From contig NZ_JACNYL010000003.1 in assembly GCF_014692525.1 (NCBI RefSeq), positions 744,001-808,000 of the forward strand: a stretch of 64,000 nucleotides of DNA, in the 5' to 3' direction. Source of the stretch: Sphingobacterium chuzhouense (GTDB lineage Bacteria; Bacteroidota; Bacteroidia; Sphingobacteriales; Sphingobacteriaceae). The notes below the pieces were generated by a model. The model saw only the letters and a program-made list of their open reading frames with translations, was not told the origin of the DNA and did not search any database. This document shows, one piece after another, positions 23,563 through 31,517 of the stretch. Both the position numbers and the translations under genes were made by a program. Every line of letters starts with the position of its first letter. Within the stretch, counting starts at the first letter, position 1.

Positions 23563-24204
23563 TTAGAATACTCTACGCACAAAAAGTCCAAAGTTGCTGT
23601 AGTGTTTAGTATTTGGCCCGTATTGGTCAAAGTTTACACCCAAACCATATCGTACACCTTTATTGTCCACTCCTAATCTTGCATATTGCACGCTCTTTAA
23701 GTGCCCGTTCCAATGCATTGAAGTAATATATTGAAGCTGCAAACGCGCATAAAGATTGAAATCCTGATTTTTACTGCCTTGATATTCCACAGAGCCAAAC
23801 AGCTCAAAACTGGGTTTAGACCAAACATCCATTCTCGTAAAAATGAGATACGATAAATCATTTTTTTTATTGAAAAACCAAACAAAAGCTGAAGGCACAA
23901 AACGATTTTCCGGTGCATAAATAGAACCCAAACCGGTTGCCCAGCGTTTATTTATTTCGTAAGTAAGATACGATTGGCTCATCACTTCAATCCCACGTTT
24001 TTTGTCGTAAGGAAGCAAAATAGAAGACGTATTAAAGAATCCAAACGGCTTTTCCGCAATGATTTTACCGGAAAACATATGCTGATAATAGTAACTTGTA
24101 TGTCCTACAGTGATTTCTACAGGTATTTGTGCCCGGCTATGCAAGTACCATATGCTGAAAAACAAGTAGGTCAACAAGTGTTTTAATATCGTTGTTTCTT
24201 TCAT
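23563..24204 (-). CDS. Exported beta-barrel-like hypothetical protein
   Basis: 213-residue protein with an N-terminal signal (ILKHLLTYLFFSIWYLHSRA then Q). The mature part alternates polar and aromatic residues in strand-like segments (LSYLIFTRMDVWSKPSFELF, FNLYARLQLQYITSM, YGLGVNFDQYGPNTKH) and ends in FGLFVRRVF with a terminal Phe, all features of outer-membrane beta-barrels. No specific family is recognised. It precedes the reductase gene on the same strand, its stop being 26 bases before that gene's ATG. Confidence 0.65.
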   Translation of the reverse strand: MKETTILKHLLTYLFFSIWYLHSRAQIPVEITVGHTSYYYQHMFSGKIIAEKPFGFFNTSSILLPYDKKRGIEVMSQSYLTYEINKRWATGLGSIYAPENRFVPSAFVWFFNKKNDLSYLIFTRMDVWSKPSFELFGSVEYQGSKNQDFNLYARLQLQYITSMHWNGHLKSVQYARLGVDNKGVRYGLGVNFDQYGPNTKHYSNFGLFVRRVF

Positions 24205-24546
24205 CGTTCCTTTCAGATCTCATTGTTTTTGGTAAGCTGCGCCGGAAAATGGTTACAGCCAACCACTGTTAACTATATTGACACGCTAGGTGCTGAAAAC
24301 GTGACAACTTATTTAGTATATTTTTCTTCACGTACGTGATTTGTCTTGTATTTTCTTAACGAAAGAAACACTGATGTGCTGCGGGGTATTTTCGACAGCG
24401 TTTTTGATTCCGATAGAACACGTAGCTAAACTTCGTTGTACGTTTTTTGTAACACCATACGAAGGTATGAAGGAGCTTGGCCGTCAATACAGTGAGTATG
24501 ACGGTAAAAAATGTAGTTTTTTCTGTTTTTGATGTAGAACCCGCGA
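24205..24546. other. Intergenic stretch without a supported gene
   Basis: The 341 bases between the beta-barrel-like gene and the AraC-type gene contain only short frames with no recognisable homology. The one of 63 codons on the plus strand (24341-24532) is Cys- and Phe-rich with a biased composition and lacks any family match. I see no strong hairpin or -7 box. Confidence 0.5.
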
Positions 24547-25422
24547 TTATGCAGGAATTTCAACCGTATTTTTGAACTCAGTGGGGAGCTGACCTTCGTA
24601 GCTTCTGAATGCACGGGAAAAATGGGAAGAGTCTGTGTAGCCAAGTTGAAAGGATACCTCCTTGACAGACATATTCCAAAAGCTCAATAGGTACTTCGCC
24701 TCCTGCATGATATGAAACTCAATCCATTTTTTCGCCGAAAGCCCGGTGTATTCAACTAATATTTCGCTCAGGTATTTTGGGGATATATGCAACTGTTCTG
24801 CATAAAAAGCAACATCTTTATACTGCGAGAAATTCTTTGAAACTAATTCTCTAAACTTTACAACGGTATGTTCTTTACCGTTGAGTTCCTTTTTATTGCC
24901 CCGGTACAGGCTCCAGAAATATTTCTGTGAAATGATCAGGATCGAATATAGTATTCCCGATACTGCTTCGGGCTTATCAGCGATTGCCCGAAGTGTGCTG
25001 AAAAGCTGTTGCATTTCCTCAAATTGCATTTCGGTGAGTTGCATTACACTCTTTTCATCGGGGCAAAAAAATTCGAGGGAATAGAAAAATGACCTACTGA
25101 AATTATTTACAAAAATATCATCATAAAAAAATAATGTGTCATTTGAGGGGAAGCTGGTACTGAGCCATTTACAGGTCATTCCGGGGCCAATCGTTAACAG
25201 GCTTCCTCGTGTTAAATCATAATCGGTAGTGCCTATCCTGATGCGAGCTCCTTCACCATAATACAAACCTATAGTATAAAAGTAGTTTTTAAAGGGATTG
25301 GTGATTTTCAAGTCTTCAAGACACGCTTTTGATGCCAGATAATAAGGCGCTATATTGCCATCATTTTTTTGAGACCTTAAATATCTGAGCAGATCAAAGT
25401 TATCTGAATGTTTTTGTATCAT
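24547..25422 (-). CDS. AraC-family transcriptional regulator
   Basis: 291-residue regulator. The N-terminal cupin-like sensing part contains YYGEGARIRIGTTDYDLTRG and LLTIGPGMTCKWLSTS. The C-terminal AraC domain has AEQLHISPKYLSEILVEYTG, SAKKWIEFHIMQEAKYLL and MSVKEVSFQLGYTDSSHFSR with AFRSYEGQLPTEF. It lies on the minus strand upstream of the beta-barrel, reductase and doxX genes and is a plausible activator of them (inference). The effector is not predictable from the sequence. Confidence 0.9.
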   Translation of the reverse strand: MIQKHSDNFDLLRYLRSQKNDGNIAPYYLASKACLEDLKITNPFKNYFYTIGLYYGEGARIRIGTTDYDLTRGSLLTIGPGMTCKWLSTSFPSNDTLFFYDDIFVNNFSRSFFYSLEFFCPDEKSVMQLTEMQFEEMQQLFSTLRAIADKPEAVSGILYSILIISQKYFWSLYRGNKKELNGKEHTVVKFRELVSKNFSQYKDVAFYAEQLHISPKYLSEILVEYTGLSAKKWIEFHIMQEAKYLLSFWNMSVKEVSFQLGYTDSSHFSRAFRSYEGQLPTEFKNTVEIPA

Positions 25423-25666
25423 AAGGAAGATGCCTAAAAATTAGTATAGTCCGAGGAATGCTTTTCGGCCCAAATTGAAAAATGATAATTATGAAATGTA
25501 AAGTTTTTCTCATGTCAAACTTAGTCCATCAGGAAATACTAAAATACGCAATTATTATTACTTGAAAACGTATGATTACTTATATTTCGTTGTATATAAA
25601 TGTCCAAAATAAATAAGGAGTAGATACTACTTATCCGCTCCTTACTGTGACTGGTTTTATTTCGTA

Positions 25667-26074
25667 TTACTTTTCCCAATCTGCCAGGGCATCAGCCACA
25701 GCAATGGCCTCAATCTCAATCAATGCATCCGGCGAAAACAATGACGATACTTCAAAAATAGTATCGGCCGGATAAGGGGGGGTAAAGTATTTGCCTCTCA
25801 ATTCGACAATCTTCTCAAAGTTCTTCATGTCACGGAGCATGATAGTGACCTTAACCACGTTTTTCAAACTTGAACCTCCGGCTTTCAATACCTTGTCCAG
25901 ATTTTCAAAAGACATTTTTGCCTGTGCATCAAAGTCACCAATACCTATCAGCTTTCCATCCTTGCCAATAGCGGTCTGCCCCGAAATAAACAATAAATCG
26001 CCTACACGATGTCCCTGTGCCAAACGGAATGGTTCATAAGCGTCCGGCGTAATTTTAATCTGTGAAATTTTCAT
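25667..26074 (-). CDS. RidA-family protein lacking the catalytic Arg
   Basis: 135-residue YjgF/YER057c/UK114 protein. The ATG at 26074 gives MKISQIKITPDAYEPFRLAQ; a reading from 26128 would start inside the hairpin element at 26099-26161. The fold motifs GHRVGDLLFISGQTAIGKDG, NLDKVLKAGGSSLKNVVKVT and the closing PDALIEIEAIAVADAL are clear. In enamine/imine deaminating RidA the Arg lies in PARSCVEV; here the aligned stretch is PADTIFEV, so Asp stands in that place. It is therefore probably not a 2-aminoacrylate deaminase and belongs to another Rid subgroup. It lies downstream of the Old Yellow Enzyme gene on the same strand. Confidence 0.9.
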   Translation of the reverse strand: MKISQIKITPDAYEPFRLAQGHRVGDLLFISGQTAIGKDGKLIGIGDFDAQAKMSFENLDKVLKAGGSSLKNVVKVTIMLRDMKNFEKIVELRGKYFTPPYPADTIFEVSSLFSPDALIEIEAIAVADALADWEK

Positions 26075-26098
26075 TATAGTATTTTGTTTTTTAATGGT

Positions 26099-26161
26099 AA
26101 TGAAGCTTGCATGAGTTGATTTTTTCATATCACTTTTCTATGAACACATGCAGGTTTCATT
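26099..26161 (-). repeat. Two-copy hairpin element, copy A
   Basis: On the plus strand, AATGAAGCTTGCAT (26099-26112) and ATGCAGGTTTCATT (26148-26161) form an imperfect 14-base inverted repeat (12 of 14 paired). The same arms with the same two mismatches recur at 31518-31575. It lies just upstream of the ridA-like start (26074), in the direction of transcription. Confidence 0.7.
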
Positions 26162-26277
26162 TTTTATTTATATGATTTATAGATGTGTTCCTTTGTGCGA
26201 ACGTTTTTCCTATGATGGCCGATACTGAAAGTAAAGTACCAATTATCAAGAATCTGTTCATTTTCCTTGTTCTCTTT

Positions 26278-27393
26278 CTAACTATTTTCAAGATTTAATT
26301 CTTTGACGATTTTCTGAGTATGGCTAAGGGTTGCCTCCGGCCATAACATTTCTCGGTGAAAAGGAATCAAGCGTAGTCCGTTCATGGTTTTCATCACCCA
26401 ATGGGGATCTGCTAAGGCTGCTTTTCCGATAGCGATCAGCGTTGCGTGGTTGTCCTTCAAGGCAACTTCTGCTTTATCAAGATTGTGGAAACCACCGTTG
26501 GCAATTACAGGAATGTCCGTTGCCTGGCGGATAACTGATGCCAATGATATTCCTTCTCCAAAAAAGCTGTCCCGTTCCCATTCGCCTGTCTGCACTGCTA
26601 CGTGAACAAAATCGGGTTTGCTTGTCTTTATTTCCGCTGCCAGTTCTTTGGCCGTTTCAATACCCTGTGTCCATCGGTAGGTAAGGTCATTTACTTTCCC
26701 CTCTGAAACCCGTAGACCTACAATGAAATCCTGTGGTACGGATGCCTTTATACCAGCAATAATTTCAGCAATAACACGGAAACGGTTCTTCATAGTGCCA
26801 CCGTAAAGGTCGTTACGCTGGTTCAGTTCCGATGTGAGGAACTGGTCTAATAGGTAACCATTTGCTCCGTGAATTTCTACGCCGTCAAATCCTGCCTTAT
26901 AGGCGTTTATAGCCCCGTCGACAAAGCCTTGCTTCATTCTTTCAATATCCGTCAAGTCCATTTCTTTAGGGATTGGAAATGCTCCTTCGCCACCGTAGGA
27001 AGGCATTTTTATGCCAATAGGTTTTAAGGCAGATGGGGCTAAGGTGTCTTCACTATATTGGGATAAAGCACCTGCGTGCATCAACTGAGCGAATATAAGA
27101 GTAGGCGACTCATGGACTGCGCGGGTTACCTTTTCCCATGAAGTGCTTTGCGCTTGGTTTACAAGTGCAGGTTGGTTGTTATAACTTTGGCTACCGTATA
27201 CATCGGTATAGAGGCCTTCGGTAATGATAACTCCAAATCCTCCAATTGCAAATGCGGAATAATAGTCCTTCATTTCGTCCGTAGCCAAGCCGTCCGCGGT
27301 AGCGCTCACACGTGACATGGGGGCAACTACCGTCCGGTTAATTAATTCTCTTTGCCATATAATGGCGTTCTGAAAAATAGGATGATGTTTCAT
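26278..27393 (-). CDS. Old Yellow Enzyme family NADH:flavin oxidoreductase
   Basis: 371-residue FMN-dependent TIM-barrel enzyme that reduces activated C=C bonds of enones, quinones and similar electrophiles with NAD(P)H. Seen: NRTVVAPMSRVSATADGLAT at the N terminus, FAQLMHAGALSQYSED, the active-site EIHGANGYLLDQFLTSELNQ, then RNDLYGG and VIANGGFHNLDKAEVAL with IAIGKAALADPHW for flavin phosphate binding. Length matches the class. It precedes the RidA-like gene and follows a Crp/Fnr-type regulator on the same strand, fitting an electrophile-response cluster. Confidence 0.93.
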   Translation of the reverse strand: MKHHPIFQNAIIWQRELINRTVVAPMSRVSATADGLATDEMKDYYSAFAIGGFGVIITEGLYTDVYGSQSYNNQPALVNQAQSTSWEKVTRAVHESPTLIFAQLMHAGALSQYSEDTLAPSALKPIGIKMPSYGGEGAFPIPKEMDLTDIERMKQGFVDGAINAYKAGFDGVEIHGANGYLLDQFLTSELNQRNDLYGGTMKNRFRVIAEIIAGIKASVPQDFIVGLRVSEGKVNDLTYRWTQGIETAKELAAEIKTSKPDFVHVAVQTGEWERDSFFGEGISLASVIRQATDIPVIANGGFHNLDKAEVALKDNHATLIAIGKAALADPHWVMKTMNGLRLIPFHREMLWPEATLSHTQKIVKELNLENS

Positions 27394-27453
27394 TGCTTCT
27401 TAATATTATGAAGCAAAGTTGTCGGTAATTGATGGAGAAAAAATTGACCTAGG

Positions 27454-28038
27454 TCAAGACGGTTTATTTTTTTTCTTAATGCGGCTTATAAATTCAGCTG
27501 ACACACCCAAATACGATGCAATCAGATATTGGGGTACTTTGGACGCTATGTTTGGGTAGTTTTCCAAAAAGGCAAAATATCTACTTTCGGCATCGAACAC
27601 ATTGTTATAGATAATTCTCTTTTGCAATACACCTAGGTAACTTTCCAATATTAACCGAAAGTACCGCTCCAAACGGGGTAGTTCAGCCAGTAATTGCTGA
27701 AAAGAATAATGGCTAATCTGTAAAACGGTTGTTCTTTCTATGGCTTGTATGTTGTATATGGAGGGCTTCTGCTTGGAAAAGCTATCTAAGTCAGAGGCCC
27801 ACCAGTCGTCAATGGCAAAAAACAATATTTCCTCATTACCTTTGTCAGCGTTGATGTAAAATGCCTTCAATGCCCCGGAAACGACATAACTATCATAACG
27901 ACAGGTATCGCCGTTACGTAAGAGATAGTCTCCCTTTTCCAATGTCTTCTCCGTCCAAAAACGGTGGAAAGTAGAAATTTCATCCTGCGTAAGATTTATA
28001 TATTTCGAGATGTTTTTTAATAAAGTATTTTCGACCAT
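27454..28038 (-). CDS. Crp/Fnr-family transcriptional regulator
   Basis: 194-residue regulator with an N-terminal cyclic-nucleotide-binding-type domain (TLEKGDYLLRNGDTCRYDSY, VVSGALKAFYINADKGNEEI, LFFAIDDWWASDLDSF) and a short C-terminal helix-turn-helix (QYLIASYLGVSAEFISRIKK). It lacks FNR-type iron-sulfur Cys residues. The general form is typical of Bacteroidetes Crp-like regulators whose effectors are unknown. It sits 60 bases upstream of the Old Yellow Enzyme gene on the same strand and may regulate it (inference). Confidence 0.9.
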   Translation of the reverse strand: MVENTLLKNISKYINLTQDEISTFHRFWTEKTLEKGDYLLRNGDTCRYDSYVVSGALKAFYINADKGNEEILFFAIDDWWASDLDSFSKQKPSIYNIQAIERTTVLQISHYSFQQLLAELPRLERYFRLILESYLGVLQKRIIYNNVFDAESRYFAFLENYPNIASKVPQYLIASYLGVSAEFISRIKKKNKPS

Positions 28039-28071
28039 ATAGGTATTCCGTTTTCGTTTACAATATAGTAA

Positions 28072-28176
28072 TTATAAAGACCTGTCAGTCTCCTTTACTT
28101 CGAGATCATTGATACTTGCATATCGTTTCTTCATAAAACCGTTCTCGTCAAACTCCCAATTTTCATTAAAAACAGA
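28072..28176 (-). pseudogene. DUF1348 gene remnant (C-terminal part)
   Basis: On the minus strand this reads [20 protein letters not shown] then [11 protein letters not shown] and stop. It is the C-terminal signature of DUF1348 (NTF2-fold) proteins, which end in [21 protein letters not shown]. There is no start or N-terminal part. The N-terminal part of such a gene is at 15518-15728 on the same strand. Because the N-terminal fragment lies at the lower coordinate, the two are not halves of one gene split by a simple insertion. Confidence 0.75.
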
Positions 28177-28193
28177 CTTATGGTGTAGTCTAC

Positions 28194-28355
28194 TTAATCA
28201 GCTTCACGGCTTAAATATTCCCATTTTCTATATTCATTTAATCTAGCATCATCCATTCCTAGTACTTGATCGTAAGCAGTGCCCCCGAGGATTATTTTCT
28301 TAGGCGGTTCATCAATATCAACAATTTTGGACACAACCGCTGACGCTAAACTGAG
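28194..28355 (-). pseudogene. Short-chain dehydrogenase remnant (C-terminal part)
   Basis: On the minus strand the frame reads SAVVSKIVDIDEPPKKIILG, GTAYDQVLGMDDARLNEYRK, then WEYLSREAD and stop. This matches the C-terminal tail of classical SDR oxidoreductases (PPxxLxLGxxAYxxxxxxxxARLxExxxWxxLS). It is preceded by an in-frame stop at 28356-28358 and has no Rossmann core. It lies directly upstream of the DUF1348 fragment. Confidence 0.7.
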
Positions 28356-28378
28356 TTAAAAAACAAGTGAAATGCTAA

Positions 28379-28625
28379 TTTCTATTTCTTCAATACTTAA
28401 ATTACCCAAGTTCGATTATAAAAGACTTCAATAACAAAACCAAAGCCCAAAACACGGAACTAGCAAATATCATAGGTGAGATTGATGCGTTGAACAAACG
28501 CTATCAAAATGCGCTATTGAAAAATGCGGATGGAGAAATGGCAGATGACGATTTCCAAGAAGTAAAGAAATTGACCAAAGGAAAGATGGAGGTTTTGGAA
28601 CGTAGATTAAACGACTTGGCCACTG
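28379..28625 (+). pseudogene. Serine-recombinase C-terminal remnant
   Basis: An open frame without a proper start reads KDFNNKTKAQNTELANIIGE, then IDALNKRYQNALLKNADGEM and ADDDFQEVKKLTKGKMEVLE with RRLNDLA. This is the coiled-coil tail pattern (short helix, xDGEIxxxDFxxxK, long helix with LExxL) of large serine recombinases from Bacteroidetes mobile elements. The catalytic and DNA-binding parts are absent, and the frame then runs through scar 3 into the tRNA-Lys. It marks the remains of an integrated element. Confidence 0.6.
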
Positions 28626-28659
28626 GGATTGGCTCAGCCCCGCAAGGCTCCAACTCTTC

Positions 28660-28743
28660 CCTGAGCCTTCAAGAATCGAACCCTTGGGTCCTCATCCCAG
28701 CTATAACAAAAAAAGCAACCCTTTTTGAGTTGCTTTTTGTTTG
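28660..28743. other. tRNA-3'-end-like hairpin scar 3
   Basis: TCGAACCCTTGGGTCCTCAT followed by CCCAGCT (28676-28702) matches scar 2 (16593-16619). A hairpin follows: AAAAAGCAAC (28710-28719) with GTTGCTTTTT (28729-28738). It can serve as the terminator of the adjacent minus-strand tRNA-Lys. This copy is joined to the intact tRNA, unlike scars 1 and 2, so it may be the parental form. Confidence 0.6.
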
Positions 28744-28816
28744 TGATCCCGCTGGGATTCGAACCCAGGACCCATACATTAAAAGTGTATTGCTCTACCA
28801 GCTGAGCTACGGAATC
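28744..28816 (-). tRNA. tRNA-Lys (anticodon TTT)
   Basis: On the minus strand the 73 bases fold as a full cloverleaf. The acceptor stem GATTCCG pairs with CGGGATC (one G-T), the D-arm is AGCTCAGCTGGTAGAGC, the anticodon stem is ATACA/TGTAT with loop CTTTTAA (anticodon TTT), and the T-arm is CTGGGTTCGAATCCCAG. The discriminator is A and CCA is not encoded. A hairpin with a T-run follows. Confidence 0.95.
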
Positions 28817-28929
28817 TTACTTCTTATTCTGAAGCATCGCTTCGTCGTTTGAAGTGATGCAAAAGTAGGAATTTCGATTTAAAATGCAAACATTCTTTAC
28901 CTCTTTTTTTCAGAAAAACAAAAACCCGT

Positions 28930-30108
28930 TCATATTGAGGGGGATAAATTTAATGCGTCACTATACAAATAGCGTACTTCATCCCGCAAATTGTAGCGCG
29001 AGGCCATAACTTCGCCATACGCACCTGCTGTACGGATAGCTATCAAGTCCCCTCTTTCCGATTTCGGTAAAGGTACTTCTTTCCCAAAACAGTCCGAGCT
29101 TTCACAAATCGGCCCTACAACATCATACTGAATAGTCGGTTCGTCATCTGTATCCACACGCTCTATTTTATGGTATGCTTGATACAGTGCCGGTCTCATC
29201 AGCTCTGTCATCCCCGCATCAACTACTAGAAAGTGTTTCTTTACACCACTTTTAGTATACAATACCTTCGTGATAAGCGATCCAGATTGCGCCACTAATG
29301 CACGTCCTAATTCAAAATGTACCTCTTGATGCGTATTCCGTTCCAAAAACCTGTCGAATATATCAAAATACGTCTCGAAATCTGGAATCGGGTTTTCGTC
29401 CGGGTGCTGATAATCTACCCCCAATCCACCACCGACATTCAACACTTTGATTTGCGTTCCACGTTCTTCAAACCAATTTTTCCATTCGTTTACTTTTACA
29501 CATAAACTTTTGAAAACATTCATATCGGTAATCTGGGAACCAACATGGAAGTGCAAGCCCACCAGCTCTACATGCTGTGCCTGCCGGATAACCGACGCGG
29601 CGCTTTCCAGTTCAGAGGTCGGGACACCAAACTTATTTTCGTCGAGTCCCGTGGTGATATAATGATGTGTGTTTGCATCGATGTTCGGATTAATCCTTAA
29701 CGACACATTAGCGGTAACACCCAACTTACCAGCCAACTCATTGATGACTTCCATCTCTTGAATCGATTCCACGTTAAAAGCAAAGATACCATGCTTCAAC
29801 GACATGATAATTTCTTTGTCCGATTTACCAACCCCTGCAAATGTAATTTTATCAGCTGCGAAGCCCAGATCAATCGCCTTTTGCACTTCATTTCCGCTCA
29901 CACAATCTGCTCCGAATCCTTTCGATTGGATCACAGACAACAAACGGTCGTTAAAATTGGCTTTCAGCGCATAGTGCACATGAAAACCCCGTTTATCCGC
30001 CGCACGTTTCGCTTGGTCCAATGTCTCTTCCAACAGATTTAGATCGTAGTAGTAAAACGGCGTTTCTAATTCTTTAATTCTTTCTCGCTGACTGTTATTA
30101 AACAACAT
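28930..30108 (-). CDS. lysA: Diaminopimelate decarboxylase
   Basis: 392-residue PLP enzyme of fold type III that makes L-lysine from meso-diaminopimelate, the last step of lysine synthesis. PLP-binding Lys49 is in HVHYALKANFNDRLL. GADCVSGNEVQKAID, LHFHVGSQI, the glycine-rich phosphate site LNVGGGLGVDY, and the dimer-site Cys in GPICESSDCFGKEV with GAYGEVMASRYNLR are all present. Length is slightly below average but no core element is missing. It lies 17 bases downstream of lysC on the same strand, so the two form a lysine operon. Confidence 0.95.
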   Translation of the reverse strand: MLFNNSQRERIKELETPFYYYDLNLLEETLDQAKRAADKRGFHVHYALKANFNDRLLSVIQSKGFGADCVSGNEVQKAIDLGFAADKITFAGVGKSDKEIIMSLKHGIFAFNVESIQEMEVINELAGKLGVTANVSLRINPNIDANTHHYITTGLDENKFGVPTSELESAASVIRQAQHVELVGLHFHVGSQITDMNVFKSLCVKVNEWKNWFEERGTQIKVLNVGGGLGVDYQHPDENPIPDFETYFDIFDRFLERNTHQEVHFELGRALVAQSGSLITKVLYTKSGVKKHFLVVDAGMTELMRPALYQAYHKIERVDTDDEPTIQYDVVGPICESSDCFGKEVPLPKSERGDLIAIRTAGAYGEVMASRYNLRDEVRYLYSDALNLSPSI

Positions 30109-30125
30109 ATAATCTTTATTACAAT

Positions 30126-31439
30126 CTAAAATAACCTATTATGCAAGGAACGAAGCGCTTCTGTTTTATGGCTGGTATCCAAAAGGATAGATACGTTATA
30201 ATCCGATCCTCCATAGGAAATCATCCGCAAAGGAAGATGTTTGATTGCATCCAATACTTTAGCAGCATAACCATGTGTATTGGCACTAAAATCACCTACC
30301 ACACAGACGATGGTCTGATCGCGATCTATGTGTACAGAACCGAAGTCTTCCACTTCCTTGATGATATCTTCCAGATTTCTGGTGTCATCTACAGTTAGCG
30401 AAACAGCCACCTCCGATGTTGTAATCATATCGATAGGTGTTTTATAGCGTTCAAATATCTCAAATATCTTACGTAAAAAGCCATAAGCTAACAACATCCG
30501 GGAAGAATGGATATGGATGGCTGTAATTCCATCTTTTGCTGCAATCGCCCTAATTTGTCCTTTGCTCCCACCCTCTTTGCTTATTAGCGTGCCGGCAGCC
30601 TGTGGATCCATCGTATTCAATAAACGTACGGGTACATTATATCGCTGCGCAGGAAAAACACTCTGCGGGTGCAAAATCTTTGCACCGAAATAAGCTAACT
30701 CCGCTGCTTCATCAAAACTAAGATTTGCTATCGGATGCGTTCCTTTTACGATACGTGGATCGTTATTGTGCATCCCATCAATGTCCGTCCAAATCTGGAC
30801 TTCATTTGCTTGGATAGCTGCGCCAATAAGCGAAGCCGTATAATCAGATCCCCCACGACGTAGGTTGTCGATTTCACCAAACGAATTACGACAGATGTAA
30901 CCTTGTGTAATAAATAAGGAATTATCAGGATATTCTGCCAATAAAGCAGAAAGCTTCTCGCCAATATAGGGTACCATGGGTTCGTTGTCTTCATCTATTT
31001 TCATAAAATCCAACGCAGGCAACAACACCGATGGAACACCAATTTCTTCTAAATGAAAATGAAACAACGTGGTCGACAACAACTCTCCTTGTGCCAAAAT
31101 TATCTTTTCTTCGACGGGTGTAAACATCTCATTACCCAAGGAAGCGATATAATTGAAGTGATAGTCGATTAAATTCTTTCCCTTTCCGAGTCCTTGCTCT
31201 GTCGTGAAAAGCTCCTTAATTAACTCCTCGTACTTAGCTTTATGTTGTTTGATTAGATCTAATGCCTCCTCTGTTTTTCCAGCTAAAAAAGCATGTCCTA
31301 TCTCTACCAAAGCATTGGTTGTACCGGCCACCGCCGACAGAACGACAATCTGGCGCTCCGTAGGGTCTATAATCTCCAACAACCCTTTAATACGTTGGGC
31401 ACTTCCCACCGATGTGCCACCAAATTTTAAAATTTTCAT
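30126..31439 (-). CDS. lysC: Aspartate kinase
   Basis: 437-residue monofunctional aspartokinase that phosphorylates L-aspartate, the entry step to lysine, threonine and methionine. The N-terminal MKILKFGGTSVGSAQRI is the ATP/substrate signature; FITQGYICRN, LRRGGSDYTASLIGAAIQAN, WTDIDGMHNNDPRIV and ELAYFGAKILHPQSVFPAQR follow. Two C-terminal ACT domains (about 300-437) provide allosteric control. It is followed by lysA after 17 bases. The leader holds copy B of the hairpin element (31518-31575). Confidence 0.95.
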   Translation of the reverse strand: MKILKFGGTSVGSAQRIKGLLEIIDPTERQIVVLSAVAGTTNALVEIGHAFLAGKTEEALDLIKQHKAKYEELIKELFTTEQGLGKGKNLIDYHFNYIASLGNEMFTPVEEKIILAQGELLSTTLFHFHLEEIGVPSVLLPALDFMKIDEDNEPMVPYIGEKLSALLAEYPDNSLFITQGYICRNSFGEIDNLRRGGSDYTASLIGAAIQANEVQIWTDIDGMHNNDPRIVKGTHPIANLSFDEAAELAYFGAKILHPQSVFPAQRYNVPVRLLNTMDPQAAGTLISKEGGSKGQIRAIAAKDGITAIHIHSSRMLLAYGFLRKIFEIFERYKTPIDMITTSEVAVSLTVDDTRNLEDIIKEVEDFGSVHIDRDQTIVCVVGDFSANTHGYAAKVLDAIKHLPLRMISYGGSDYNVSILLDTSHKTEALRSLHNRLF

Positions 31440-31517
31440 TATAATGATTATCTATGAGTGTTAAGTCATCAATTTGTATAGATGAGCTCGTTACACTCGG
31501 TTTGTTTTTTTAAGGGC

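Noticed and set aside
24341..24532. A 63-codon plus-strand frame in the 24.2-24.5 kb gap
   Set aside because: No family, biased composition and no start signal.
26099..26161. A known riboswitch class for the two-copy hairpin
   Set aside because: I could not match the arms or loop to a riboswitch consensus I can recall with confidence (SAM, preQ1, TPP, cobalamin, lysine), so it is reported as unassigned.
28490..28852. A 120-codon plus-strand frame read as one protein
   Set aside because: Its front is a recombinase tail, its middle is scar 3 and its end runs antisense through tRNA-Lys, so it is read-through of a remnant.
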